In this document: in pieces, positions 10,540 to 22,152 of the stretch | Layout: each line of letters begins with the position of its first letter | Position numbering within the stretch: position 1 is the first letter of the stretch | Assembly: GCA_026745465.1 (NCBI GenBank) | Contig: JACYXH010000791.1 | Span: 342,001 to 406,000 of the forward strand | Direction of reading: 5' to 3' | Length of the DNA: 64,000 bases | From: Lota lota | Taxonomy: Eukaryota; Chordata; Actinopteri; Gadiformes; Lotidae | Position numbers and translations under genes: made by a program | Notes under the pieces: model-generated | Seen by the model: the letters and a program-made list of their open reading frames with translations, nothing else | Databases searched by the model: none | What the model was told of the DNA's origin: nothing

Positions 10540-12379
10540 TACAACTTAGCCATGTTTTTCAATATCCGTTTAGTATTTAGGATTGCATATAATGCTGCTC
10601 CTCCACCACTAATGAGACAAGAGGGCAAGAAGATCCACCTCAAGGGTAGAGTACAGCGTTCCAAAACAAACTACTGCTTTTGCACGATCTGCTTTGGCTG
10701 CTGTTAAAATGTTAGTGTGCAGTATTATTAACGGTAGTTTGAAATGATATGTGTACTTTTCCTTGGACTGTGAATGGAAATGATCAAGATGCTATACAAT
10801 CTGGTACAATGCATCTCCTCTCATTGAGACAAAGGCCTTTTGTACATTGTCCCTGACAAAAAAACATGAACTAAGCTAAATAATGTGATACAGGGCATTT
10901 TGTAAGCATACCCTTTAAAAACGAACATTCGCATGATAACAGCGTCATTATATATTCATGCAAAATATTCCGCCTTTTAAACATTTAGATGGATGTGCTC
11001 TTATGTGTGCCATGTGCCAAATATTTTCAGTGCTCATATGTTCGATGCAGCCCTATTAATTATAATCACCTGATATTGCGATACACTTGTCTTTCCCAAC
11101 AATGAATAAAGTTGGATACACCCCAAGCGTACGAATATCTACAAGCTGGAAAAAGGACACAAGATCCCATCTGTAATAGATAAAAAGACGCAATGTCCCA
11201 TTCGTGAAAGTTTAAAGAATGTGAAATACCCACAAAGGTGACAGTGAAGACTGGTGTCCGCAGAACCGCCATCCAAACCCAGCTTCGCTTGATAGATGCA
11301 CTCTGCATCAAGCAAAGGAGATCAGTCATGAAAGCACCAATGTCGAATATAACTGTGTTCTGTCTGTATATATTATATTGCAAACAATATATTAAGTAGG
11401 AATATACCAAATATATTTATTGTCCCTCAAACAAATATTTTTCTCATATTGATTAACTAACCTCATTTATTCATCATCGCGGATATAATTGTGTTGGTGT
11501 CATCTGTCTGAAACAAACCAAAAATATGAAATGTATCTTAGACAAATCAATCAAATTTGACCATAAGCTATAATATAAAACTAAATACAATAAGTGTGTG
11601 TGTGTTATTGTGTCCAACACAAATTCCCATATGCGCCGAGTTGAGTTCTCAACTACTTGATTTATTATTATTCATTCTTTCATATAATTGTAATAGGCCT
11701 ACCAGTGTTGACTTAATGTGTGTTTTGTTGTGTCTGACAAATATCGCCATATGCGCAGATTGGCGTTCTCAACTGCTTCTTTTTATTTATTTAATTCTTT
11801 GTATTTTTCATATATATTAAACAATGTAGGCCTTTCCTTATGTAACCCTCAAACTAAAAACACTACAGTGTTCTGTCTGGAGAATAATATAGACTAAACC
11901 TGGTAGTTCTAATAAGCTATATCGCGTGACTTATACTTCTGGTTATATCTATATGGGACTTCATAAATACATAGATAAATCTTCCAAATGCAAGACACGG
12001 TTTAATATTAAACTAATGTCTGTCAGTCTAATTTCTAAAGCAGCCCATATTCTCGAAATGAAAAAAAGAAAAGCACAATGAGCCCAGCAATCTTAGAAAC
12101 ATTTCAGCACATCACTTGCAAATAAAATAAATATAAATAAAATACGTTCTCCTGGTCCAATGTGGAAATAGGCGGAGCTGGGTTGGGGGTGTCCTTGCCC
12201 GCATGTAGCATCGGAGCACTGGTAGTCACACGGTAGTCGCACTCACGCACATTTTAGCCTTTGCACGGTAGGGTGCACACACATGTCGATGTACACTATG
12301 GAAAGATTCGCTTTCTGCATTTATGAACATTTATGTTTGTTTATATGTCAATAGCTGTGTTTTTTTATTCTCTTCTTAG
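10540..12379. other. Non-coding; weak duplicated segment
   Basis: AT-rich. Segments near 11595-11690 and 11715-11810 are a diverged direct duplication ('catatgcgc..gttctcaact' in both). A short segment at 11273-11340 reads open in the plus direction with an AG in front, but I cannot link it to any gene. The rest shows nothing. Confidence 0.4.
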
Positions 12380-12569
12380 GGTCCAACAGCTCATGGAGAA
12401 GCACAGTCTGTCCAAACCCTTCCGACTGACTGGGTGATTTATGATGAGCTATTCGAAGTCGACAGATCGACAACTATCCGTTGCTGTTCTCTGGTGACGC
12501 CTATAACTGTGGCCATATTTGGTGGCTGTGCCAAGCTGCCCAGCTCTGCGCTGCAGATGACCAAAATTG
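12380..12569 (+). CDS. ythdc2: YTHDC2 exon (helicase-associated/OB-fold region)
   Basis: The exon is preceded by a strong acceptor (ttattctcttcttag) and reads GPTAHGEAQSVQTLPTDWVI, then CCSLVTPITVAIFGGCAKL and ending PSSALQ. This matches the part of the vertebrate 3'-5' RNA helicase YTHDC2 that reads LPTDW-IYDE, CCS-VTPVT and A-LASNALQ, just after the DEAH helicase core. YTHDC2 binds m6A RNA and is needed for the switch from mitosis to meiosis in germ cells. The exon is 190 nt and ends in phase 1 at a GT (ttg|gtattg). It joins in frame to the exon at 13923. Upstream exons are not visible in the 12 kb to the left. The assignment rests on recalled family sequence; the exact 3' boundary is less certain than the start. 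Confidence 0.85.
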
Positions 12570-12689
12570 GTATTGTATTCTTTATGATACGCCATGTATC
12601 TTGAAATTCTGCATTGGTGGTTGTTGGACAATTTGTGATCTTTTGTATTAAACTGCTTTTAAAAACACAATTATCAATAGATCAATGGT

Positions 12690-13470
12690 CCAAAAGATAT
12701 TTAGGTCCATCAAGGATTTCATATTTTTACATAAGAAAATGTTGAGAATGTCTACCCACTAATCTATACCAACTCCATAAGGATGGCAGCGTTAAATCAT
12801 TTGAACAATTAAAAAGGGAATTTCCGCTTCCTAAAACATACTTTTTCAGATATTTACAATTAAGGAATATTTTATCAAAACTTAAAGAATGGGATAGAGT
12901 CTTGGAGCCGACTCCAATTGAGATCTTCATAAAAATGACATCAGGGAATGGGGATAAGAAAGTTACGTAATTTTTATCAAATATTTGTAGGCATGAATTT
13001 GAATAATACACTACAGATAAAGGGAGATTTTAAACTGAAATTAATACAGAAATACCACAGGACATATGGGACGAATATGCACTGAAACACATCTAGTAAC
13101 CAATTCAAATACATGGAGGGAACGAAGATGGAAGGTAATTACGAGATTTTTTCTGAAACCCAACACGCTCATATAAATGTTGGAGAACAAATTGTGGCAC
13201 ACAAATTGGTAACCATACACACATATTTTGGACATGCCCTAAATTACGAACATTTTGGGAGGAGCTGTCTCAGGCAGTATTCCAGTATTCCACCAAAATT
13301 TCAAAAAAGATTCCAAGTGGCACTACTGGGAGCAATAGAGGAAGGCATTGATGGAAGAGCTACAAAATATATTTTATATATATTTATACAAATATTGCTA
13401 ACAGCAGCAATTAAATGCAACATAATTAAGTGGTTAAAACCTGACCCCCCCCCCAACACATTTTATTTGA
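12690..13470 (+). pseudogene. L1-type LINE ORF2 3'-end relic in YTHDC2 intron
   Basis: Plus-strand frames, broken by indels, give FEQLKREFPLPKTYFFRYLQ near 12800 and, near 13176-13270, a C-terminal zinc-knuckle-like motif: CWRTNC, then HTHIFWTC, then TFWEEL. This spacing (C-X4-C, later H-X4/5-C) is typical of the ORF2 carboxy-terminus of fish L1/Tx1 LINEs. Many stops and shifts; no activity is expected. Confidence 0.72.
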
Positions 13471-13922
13471 TTGTTTTATTTATAAAAAGAAAAGAAAATC
13501 TTTATCTTTATATTATTTTGATGAAGTATTTGTAAACCATATAGATACAGCTGAATTTTTTTTAAACAGCAGGCTCAATTTTGAATATGATTGCTTAAGT
13601 TGCTGAAACTTAAATAAAAACTAAGTTAAAAAAACATATATACAGTATATCCCTCCCAATACTAAATTACTCCTTTAGAAATATTAATAATAGTGGACAT
13701 CATATTCTATTGATAGATGGAATTATTTGACTTGACAGACGATTAAGTTAGTTGAGTTTTTTGGGGTTTTGAGGAGAAGGCTCAATACTGCTCTAATTAG
13801 AGACCGACAGTGAAGCTAACATGAAAAAAATCAAACATTTCATAACAAAACACACATTGTGCGATCCTAATATTGTTGTTCACCCCATATTGGCTGTGTG
13901 TGTGTGTGTGTGCACAATTAAG

Positions 13923-14032
13923 CTGGTGGGCTGCATGACAGCAGTGACAGTGAGGCTGATGAAGAGACTTCCATAATGCATCTCGCCAGGTTGAAAATCA
14001 ATGAATGGATAGACTTCCAGCTGGAAAGTGAG
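13923..14032 (+). CDS. ythdc2: YTHDC2 exon (acidic linker)
   Basis: Acceptor AG at 13921-13922 after a TG-rich tract; donor gag|gtaagag at 14033. Read in the phase left by the exon ending at 12569 it gives AGGLHDSSDSEADEETS, then HLARLKINEWIDFQLESE. This aligns with the NDSSDSE acidic stretch and the LKLDEWLHFTLEPE segment of vertebrate YTHDC2. The exon is 110 nt and ends in phase 0, exactly the phase in which the next homologous exon begins. That next exon lies on the opposite strand at 26412. The polypyrimidine tract is poor, replaced by a short TG repeat. Confidence 0.85.
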
Positions 14033-14039
14033 GTAAGAG

Positions 14040-15930
14040 TCATTGATTAGCAGTTCTATTGAATTCCTTATGACCGCAAGAGTTTATGCGTTGGCATGTG
14101 CATGACTGGAATATCCAATACATATGCCCAGTGTACCTATACCAATATAGTCATCTGTGACCTCTTGTTATGTAGGCCATAACCATCTCAGGGTACCCAC
14201 GGAGGTAAAATTATTAAAAACTCTTAAATTAAAAGATTGTCGATTTAAAGTTTGCATAGGTCTTAAATATTCTTTGCGACTGCCGGGAGAGGAAAAATAA
14301 ACCTCAAACCAATAAATGGGAAATCTTTGTGAATTAAATATTTATTTGCCTCCCGCACCATGCATGAGCTGTGTTGACCACTGCTGTAGTGTACTGCAGG
14401 ATACCTTTGTTGTCAGACAAGCAGCACTGCTGAGATGAACTGAAAGATGGCTTGATAGCTTGGATTGTAATCCTGATTGACTGTACCTGTAGGTTACCAA
14501 CTACCATACTATATATTGATCCATGTAACAAAATGCAGTACAAAGGTATAACCAAATACATAGCTTTATTGGCACTAAATGGACAGTTTCTACGAATGAG
14601 TAGCCTGTTAGTTCCAACTAAACCTAGGGGCTGCATCAATGTGCCTTTACACATCATGGCTAGAGCTTCAGAGCTAGAGCTAGTGAATAGCCCGATTTTA
14701 TGAGGAGCACTTGTGAAGCATCCCTCTACAAAGTCCAAGCTATCGACCAGGGGCGATTCTAGGATCAGCCCTTCAGGGTGGCTTAGCCCCTAACGAGAAT
14801 TTGAAATGCATACAGAACCTTGCAAAAGTGTTCAACCCCTTGCTAAATACTAATTTCACTTGATAACAATTTATGCATTACTATTTTATTTATTTAAATG
14901 TACAACAATATTACTTTTACTAAATAACTAGTTAGTAACATTCGTTTTAGACCACAAAATATGTTGTAGGAAATGAATAATGGAATATGCTGTTGGCCAA
15001 AGTATTCAACCCCTTTCACAAAGCTGAACTCAATTAGATACACAATCTTACCTTCAGAAGCAACCTAATTACTTGGGTGGCCAATTGTAATGTATACAAA
15101 TAATGGTTCAGAATGAACAATCACAGATTTCACTATAATACACCTGTTTTAAAGACCCCAATTTAGTCAATGAAACCTAAGGCAAAGACTCAATCATACT
15201 GACAATAACTTTCCAAAGTAAAATATCAAGTTATAGCAAGCAGATATGAGGAGACATTTACAAAAACATTGTTTCAGTATCTGAACCAGATTGGGACTGT
15301 CCATATCATAAACCAATGAAGAAAACGTTTTTGACTTCATACAAACTCACTTTATTGTGCAGACAATGGGCCATCACATGGCCTCACCCATGCACCCCAA
15401 TCCAAAAAGTGATCAATTGGTTTATGGTCTATTGCTTAAATCTTGCAGTGGCAGTTATCCAGTTCAAGCCATGTTTAAAATGTAATGAAGAGTCTGTGCT
15501 GAGACTTGGAAAATGAAATGAAGTGCATGCAACTTGATAGAGCTCAAACTGATTTGCCAATGTGCACACAACTGCGTGTGTGTATGTGTTACTGAAATTA
15601 AGAGTTGTCCATTTGTTCATCTACTCTCTGCTGACCATTGTAGACTGGGTAATAAAAGCATTTCCTTCTATAAATCAACTATTCAATTATGTGACTATTA
15701 ACAAATGTAATAAAAATTACATAGTTCATTGAATGGCGCATATTAAGAACACAGTGTAGAATTTAGTGGCAAGTTTCTACAGTAGCCCAAAATGGACAAA
15801 CAGCTCGAGAGGATGCGATTTTAATTCATGGAACAACCATAATCGCTTTCTTACTGGTAAGCCATGACTAGTAGTTTTACAGACAAAAAACTAAATACAA
15901 TGTATAAATCTATCAATCTAACCTTATTCT
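14040..15930. other. YTHDC2 intron-like sequence with Tc1-like fragments
   Basis: The segment near 14815-14845 ('gaaccttgcaaaagtgttca') resembles the terminal repeat of another fish Tc1 family and 'agtattcaaccccttt' recurs near 15001, but no opposite terminus or transposase was found. The remainder is AT-rich and without recognisable genes. Confidence 0.35.
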
Positions 15931-16145
15931 CACTCAGGGAGAGCTCTCCGGCATGACAGCATGGAGCACCATCTGCATGCCTCAGGTGGCTTTTCCCACT
16001 CCACCTAGGTGACTTTCCTCAGGCTCCTCCAAACCAATGGACACAGGGTGGTAATGTTTAAAATGCGGTTTATTGTAAAGGTTGCATAGAATGAGGCATG
16101 CAGATGGTGCTCCATGCTGTCATGCCGGAGAGCTCTCCCTGAGTG
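15931..16145. repeat. Perfect 54-bp inverted repeat with 107-bp loop
   Basis: 15931-15984 (starts cactcagggagagctctccg) is the exact reverse complement of 16092-16145. The loop carries the left end of repeat family B. The right arm is part of family B itself; the left arm is an inverted copy of that part. Perfect arms imply recent origin or gene conversion. Confidence 0.95.
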
Positions 16146-16312
16146 TGTGTGGTGGAGGCTGGCTTAACCTGTGCACACTGATTGCTCAATGTGCAACAGG
16201 TGTGCAGCCCCACCCAGCCCCAGAGTCCAATCAGTCTGACTCGGGCCAGGTGAGGCTGCTTAAACCAGCCACCATCCACACACACTCCCACAGCAACATG
16301 CACAAAGTCCCA
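15999..16312 (+). repeat. Dispersed repeat family B, copy 2
   Basis: About 310 bp, from ccacctaggtgactttcctc to ccacacacactcccacag. It is more than 90% similar by eye to the reverse complement of 22153-22460. No open frame. Composition and the family ends suggest a short non-autonomous retroelement or MITE, but I cannot classify it. Confidence 0.85.
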
Positions 16313-16649
16313 TAATTCAATAATTTTGTTGCAGCTCCAGAAAAAAGGTTTCAGGATCATACTACAGTCCAAATAAATTGTTGCGCTCATTCTGTGGAGT
16401 CTGATTGGAGTGTAACAGTACCCACCTACCATGTTAGTAGAAGAACTGAATACTCATGACTCGTCACACATATCCGTCCTACCCTCATCAGGCAATGTCA
16501 ACTATATCTCCTTTTCTTGTTATTTCCCCTTTAAAATATGCTTAAATAATAATCTAAAAATAATAACATATATATGATATATAATAAAACAATAATATGA
16601 TAATTCAGGCTTTCAATGTCATTGTGTTGTCCTCTAAACCGTTTGTTAA

Positions 16650-17470
16650 TATATAATGTGGAAATTACATGTAAGTTGAAGATATTTTAAGAAATTTGAT
16701 CTTGGAAGGATTTTAAAAAAGTTGAGTTATTATTAACCAGATCTGAGAAGGTCTTAATCCCATGAGCATACCATAGATGCAAGTCTGGTTCAAACAATGC
16801 TTTTGGTAAATCAAGGTTGTCTACAATAGGAGAAAGTTTGTCTATTTGAGATTAAAATCAGAGAAATGCCTTGCAATCTTACCATGCCAGAAGGGAGTTA
16901 TACAACACATACATTTTTTATATATTTTCTACTTTAACAAAGTTCAACATTTAGCTTAGCCAATGTCCAACATTTTGCATCCAACTGGATCCATTCAGAG
17001 TCTTGTCTATTTGTAATCCGTGTTGTCATTTGTCGGATTTGGGCAAACCAATAGTACCACTGAATGCAGGGTAGAGCAAGACCACATTTAGATTTAAGAT
17101 GGAGAACCCAATTCTAGGTTATCATTAGGTGAGTGTTACTAGGCAGCGCCTAGTACAAACGGTACATACGACAATCGCAATCCCAACAATATCATGACCA
17201 CTACCATCATTGCCACCATAATTAAATATAGACCTCATTATAACCAATAAAATCTCCCTTGTAGTGGAACTTTTAGTAGGGATCAAATTTGGAATTCCCA
17301 GCATTGGTTCAGAAGATGCTGTAAATCAAAACGAATCGGCTGCCATATCTTGAAGAAAGTTTCAGGATTCCCTGATAAATAACGTATCTCTTTCATTTGA
17401 AATATGCTTGTGAGTTCAGTTAACCACTTTTTTAAACCTCTCTTGTTTAGCTCTCTTGTTCCACAGGCAC
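16650..17470 (-). pseudogene. L1-type LINE ORF2 fragments
   Basis: On the minus strand 17425-17300 gives KKWLTELTSIFQMKEIRY and ETFFKIWQPIRFDL, the WL-E-...EKIRY...F-K-W-P pattern at the end of fish L1 ORF2. The stretch 17210-16650 contains MDPVGCKMLDIG and similar pieces of the region before the carboxy-terminus, with many stops. Two rearranged fragments rather than one element. Confidence 0.55.
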
Positions 17471-17844
17471 AAATTAGTGTGGCATTTTCCCAACACAAAT
17501 TTGTTTTGTCATTTACTCTAGCATTCACACTGTATGGTTGTCATGGCAAAAAATGGGGTCCATATAGGGTGAAGTTGATTCTGTGAAATAATTTTACGTT
17601 TAAAATGGGGTGTGCATTCCAAATGATAGGTCTTGTTGAAATGGTCTCTCAAAACATTAAGTTCCTGGTTGGATTTGAACCATTTACCTTTTGCTTTGAA
17701 GGTCAGTGCTCTACCCACTTAGTTATTAACAGACATTTCACTTCAAGGTTAGATTGGTAGATTCTTAAAAAGTAAGTGTGTTATGCAGACCATTTTTGGA
17801 ACGTGACAAACAAATGAAGTAATAACCTATTTTATTGATTGATG

Positions 17845-18650
17845 GGGATAATCTCAAACATTGATAGGTATAGAGTGAGTTATAGACCGGAATCTAACGA
17901 CAAACCTCTGGAATAGACACCATATGTTCAAACCAATGAGAACGGGAAAATCCGTAAATTTTTGAGAAGTGGGCGTTTTCATTTTCTCTGGCACTCGCAT
18001 TGTCTGGTATTAATGGGAAAGATGGGGTCCATGTAGGGTAGAATTGGCTATGGCTTCTTCCATCCAATGTGGCAGTGTGCTGAAAAGTATTTTGGGCTGT
18101 AGCCATACTGTTTTGAATTTCAGAACTCTTTTTATAACTTTTACTAATGAGGCTCCAGAGATTCCAAGAAAATTTGGTAAAAATAGATAAGTCTTCTGTT
18201 TGACCACATGTCAATTTAACAACAAATTAGCTTTTTTGGATTATATGGAGCCTAATTAGCTAAATTGATCAAAAGAGTTCTGAAATTCTAAACGATCTGG
18301 CCGCTACACCCAAAAATACATTTCAGCAAACCGCTGCATTTGATGGAAGTAGCCATAGCTCCCAAACACTCCTCCCAATTTGAACGAAACCTACTTTTCT
18401 GGTCTGTGCCTTCCATTTTAAAATTTGTCATTGACTCAATTTGACCCTACATGGACCCCACTTTTTCATCACAAATGTGGAGAAAACACCCACTTCTCAA
18501 ACATGTACTGCTTTTCCCCTGTTCTTTCTCACTGCCCAATGGCTCATTGGTATGAGCATATGGTGTCTATTCCACAGGTTTGTGCTTTGATTCCGTTCAA
18601 TACCTCACCCTATACCTATAAATGTTTGAGACTATCTCCATGTCCTCCAT
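17845..18650. repeat. Large imperfect fold-back repeat (~300-400-bp arms)
   Basis: The left arm (about 17845-18150) and the reverse complement of the right arm (about 18250-18650) share, in order, 'ctcaaacattgataggtata', 'ggaatagacaccatatg', 'ttgagaagtgggcgtttt', 'ggggtccatgtagggt', 'atggcttcttccatc' and 'gaatttcagaactctttt'. By eye they are about 80% identical, and the left arm lacks one ~70-bp block. A partial third copy of the 'ggggtccatatagggt' block sits at 17555. No transposase. Either a fold-back element or two MITEs in opposite orientation. Confidence 0.75.
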
Positions 18651-18659
18651 GATTTAGGT

Positions 18660-19650
18660 TGAAATAAAAAAAGATTCTGATGTCATTATTCTTATTTAAA
18701 GAAAAGTGATATTCTGCCACATTCTTTAGTTTGTCATGTTTCAAAAACCTTTCATGAAAAAATCACATTCAAGGGTTGACTACTTCCAGCGTTAGGGGTG
18801 CTTTGGCTTAATATGGGGCACAACCCCACACTGTAAGTAAGTTGGCAGAAGGGTCGAATTTCAACTATGGCTCTGTTGGTGCCGAAATTACTATAGGGGG
18901 CGCTTATAATTTCCGGTCAAAGTCAAACAATCAGCCCCGCTGCCCCAATGCATATACAATTCTGAAACTTGGTGTACATGCCTTATTTCGCATGCTGAAA
19001 ATGTTTGCCTCTTGGATCCTTAATGTCCGTCAGGATAGATTTTGCTGTACAAATGAAATTGTCGGATCAACCAAAACTCCAAATTACCCAAAATCTCATA
19101 CACATGCCTTACTCAGTTATAATTGAAATTTTGAAAGAATAAAAAAATGGCAAACTTGTGCGAAAATGTAAAATCAATATTAAATCAATCACAATTACAC
19201 CTGAGAAGTAGTCAGGGACCTGACACTAATTGGCTCACATAGAGGCCACCCTCCTTAACACGTGTAAAAATTGCATGTCGAAAAAATTGAACTTGAAACT
19301 TGCCAGGAACATAGAGGACGCCTCCCTTAACATGTGTACAACATTTTGTGTTGATATCTCATTCCATGACATCACAGTGTCAATTACAGTCATTTCTCTT
19401 AAGTGTACCACTTCGCCAGTAGGTGGCACAAAATCACACATAAACGGCATCTACTATTAAACCTGTGTGTGTGTGTGTGTGTGTCCAGGGGTGTAAACTT
19501 GTCACCTTTCGGCGAAATTCGCCCAAATAAATTAGCAAAAAGTAAATGGGGGGATGGGGGGGGGGGGGGGTGTCTACGTCTCATCCAAGTTATCAACGAG
19601 TAATAGCCAATGAGAGTCAGAGTAGGGCGGGTCATGACTTTGCCTCTGTC
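18660..19650. other. Unclassified sequence with short TG and G runs
   Basis: Two related segments near 19240-19275 and 19308-19345 ('catagagg..cctccttaaca..tgtgta') form a diverged direct repeat. A short (TG)n is at 19465-19484 and a G-run at 19545-19570. Nothing coding is supported. Confidence 0.35.
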
Positions 19651-19658
19651 GTCTAAAC

Positions 19659-20286
19659 CAGTGGTCCCCAACCTTTTTTGTCCCACGGACCGGTTTAATG
19701 TAGGCATTATTTTCACGGACCAGCCTTCAAGGTGTGGCAGATAAATACAGCAAAAATAAAATAACACGACCGGCATAAAAACGAATGTTAAGTGCATAAA
19801 AAATACAACTCACCATAACGCTGAATCAGTTGCCTCGTTTGCTAGCTTGTCACCACATATTATGCAGAGCGGACTTTGTGCGTGAGAGTCACCTGTTGCG
19901 ATAAACCCGTATTTTAAGTATGACTCCTGGTATTGTCTGTTAAAAGAAGCTTTCTTTTTCTTGGAGGTCGTAGGCTCCTCTTCTGGCTCCTCAGTTGGCC
20001 TTTTCCCCTTTGTAAAGAAGCTCTCCAAAGACGTTTGTTTTTTACTCATTTTCGCTAGTTTGCGGGCTTATCTTTTGAGTAACGTATCACGTGACCAAGA
20101 CAAGCGTCTTGACGTGTCAAGAGGCACAGGCGAATGTTACATCGGAGAAAGTCCGGTATTTTTTTATTTTTTATAAAACACCTTTCAGACTCTAATAATC
20201 AATACAACGGAAATAATATAAATTATTTATTCTTTCTGTGCGGCCCGGTAACAAATGCCTCACGGCCCGGTGGTTGGGGATCACTG
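19659..20286 (-). mobile_element. Non-autonomous hAT transposon with 8-bp target duplication
   Basis: Left end cagtggtccccaacc, right end ggttggggatcactg; these are inverted repeats. The flanking octamer gtctaaac occurs exactly at 19651-19658 and 20287-20294, the 8-bp duplication diagnostic of hAT elements. The 628-bp element keeps only the 5' end of a ZBED5-like transposase gene and AT-rich subterminal sequence, so it is an internal-deletion derivative. Confidence 0.95.
19810..20049 (-). pseudogene. hAT transposase N-terminal fragment (BED zinc finger start)
   Basis: 79 residues from an ATG at 20049. The start MSKKQTSLESFF and a basic KR/SKKKK tract are followed by QESYLKYGFIATGD and PLCIICGDKLANEA, the first half of the BED-type zinc finger (C-X2-C) of ZBED5/FAM200-like hAT transposases. 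The partner His residues, dimerisation region and catalytic RNase-H-like core are missing. The frame ends a few codons after the deletion joint. It is a remnant, although a short peptide could still be made. Confidence 0.85.
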
Positions 20287-20437
20287 GTCTAAACTCCGCT
20301 GCTGCTGATAGACCGTCTTGTGCCGCTCGTTTGCTCGTGCAAACTGCTAGCTACACTTACCGGCAGCGTGGAGAACACTCACTGTAAGCAACCTGTTTTT
20401 TAGAAGTAATTATGCGGGTGAGAAGGTTAGCTTGTCA

Positions 20438-21000
20438 ACTTAAAGAGCCAGTGAACCCACTGTTATAGCTGGAATTTAACAGTGGGTTAAATTGAGATTT
20501 AAAAAAAAACACTGAGATTAAAAAAAAAAGTTTTGCCTTGAGAGTTTTAGGAAAGAGGGGCCGTTGTTATCCCCATGGTTACGACTCACGAAAGCGTTGT
20601 GATTTGTAGTACCGTCGTTGTGTACGAGCATTATAATGAGCAAAGTTGTATATGAAATGCGCCACACCCCGTAGCGTTATACTATAAGTGTCCGACAAGC
20701 TCAACTTTCTCTCGAACACCGCAGTCAACTGCTGCCCAGACAGAGCTCCACACGTCCACACACACCGCACCGCCAGTGGGTCACGGAAAGAACACCACCT
20801 GCGTTCGCAGCAGAGTGGAACATTCACGTAGTGTTTTGGGAATAATGGCAAAAACATAGGATTTTATCCCTTTTCTCTCCAAATTGGGGACTTATTTTAG
20901 TAACTGTGATAAAACGGCATAGATTACTATGTTGACGATCATATAAGACAATTTACTACGTTTGAAACCCCAAAATTGGTTTTAGTTGTGTTAATAAGTT
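20438..21000 (+). repeat. TTAA-ended MITE family, copy 3
   Basis: Begins ttaaagagccagtgaaccca. Contains the 'gagagttttaggaaagaggg', 'cgtcgttgtgtacgagca', 'gcgttatactataagtgtcc', 'aacaccacctgcgttcgcag' and 'gcaaaaacataggattt' blocks, in the same order as the fragments at 957-1769 and 1860-3370. A reversed fragment is at 3695-3860. The right terminus is not clear here. Confidence 0.6.
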
Positions 21001-21279
21001 TAAATAGAGGAGACACCTTGAACTAAGACACCAGGAACCGGAGGGTAGAATTGAAATAGGCGTGGACTACTTTAATTACACTTTGGGTTATTACAAATAG
21101 ACTAGACAATAGGCATAACACGGCGGTATCTCTAAACATCAGCGCTGGACTTGGTTCTCTGAAGCGTGCTCCGTCGAGAGGGAGGTCGCAATGAAAGAAG
21201 AAGCCACGATCTCCGTGGATTGGTGTCTTTTATCGTCCCCTCGGGCGCGCGCAGGAGACAAGAGGCTTCGGAGAGCGCA

Positions 21280-21370
21280 TGCCCGATTTGGCCCATGGGA
21301 CCGTTTTTCGTCTCTGCCTGTTCTGTGTCCTGCATTTGGGTCCGCTTGTTCTGCCGTACACACAACAAAG
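21280..21370 (+). repeat. Gypsy-like LTR 3'-end remnant
   Basis: 'tgtcctgcatttgggtccgc' followed by 'ttctgccgtaca' resembles the end of the LTR of the complete gypsy element here ('tgttccgcatttgggttta' ... 'cccgtaaca' at 32395-32432). It also matches 1107-1165 in reverse. The upstream GC-rich part (21130-21280) may be the rest of the LTR. Confidence 0.4.
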
Positions 21371-22150
21371 AGCCCTTACCTCCCTGGGACTCCTTCGTAG
21401 TATTACTATTTCGTGCGAATCCAGTATTGAGTTTCATCCTTATGGTAAAGAAGAGGTCTATTTCTTATTTCTTGTTTATAGCTTGTTTGTTGGGTATGTC
21501 TACTTTAGCAAGGGTAGTTAAGCAAAGGAGAAACCAGAAATGTCTTTAGTCCAAGTCCTTTGGAGACTGGATATTTATTTCAATAACATATCAAATCAAA
21601 AAGAGATTACCTTACAGAAGTAGTCTTACATGAAGAAGAAAAAATAAAAACATCTTCTGCTGAAGGGAGCTGGCAACTTGGATCCTTTGTCCTTTCCTCC
21701 TGCTTCGTCCACAGTCTTGATCTTCCTTGATCCTCCCCCTAAATGTCGCCTTCTAATGTACTGTATCCCCATCTTTTATAGGGAAGCTCTAATAGGCATT
21801 TTTCAGTTTTATTACCCAGTTTATACAATAGTCAGCAAGTTTTTTGGTTAGACTAGTTTAAACAGTTGCTACTCTAAGTGCACTTGCTACAGGTTGCTCG
21901 AAGTTGGAAAGCCCCCAGCAGCAAGGTGCACTCTTCAATGATGTCATCGTTTGTTACCGCTTCATACTGAATACATACATTTAAACAATACAAAAGCACT
22001 TTTTTGGCTGAAACAACTCATTCATGTAAAAAATCATAAGATAAAGAGATTACAATGTTTGGAAAAAAGATAAGATATTCATACAAATAGTAAATACATT
22101 ATTTTTTTTGTTATGAGGTTATGTAATATAAAATAAAAAAAATAATAAAG
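21371..22150. other. Non-coding; fragment shared with 57.4 kb
   Basis: 21803-21870 ('tcagcaagttttttggttag' region) is similar to 57410-57475, so a dispersed repeat is present. The rest is AT-rich with no supported gene. Confidence 0.4.
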
Positions 22151-22152
22151 TT

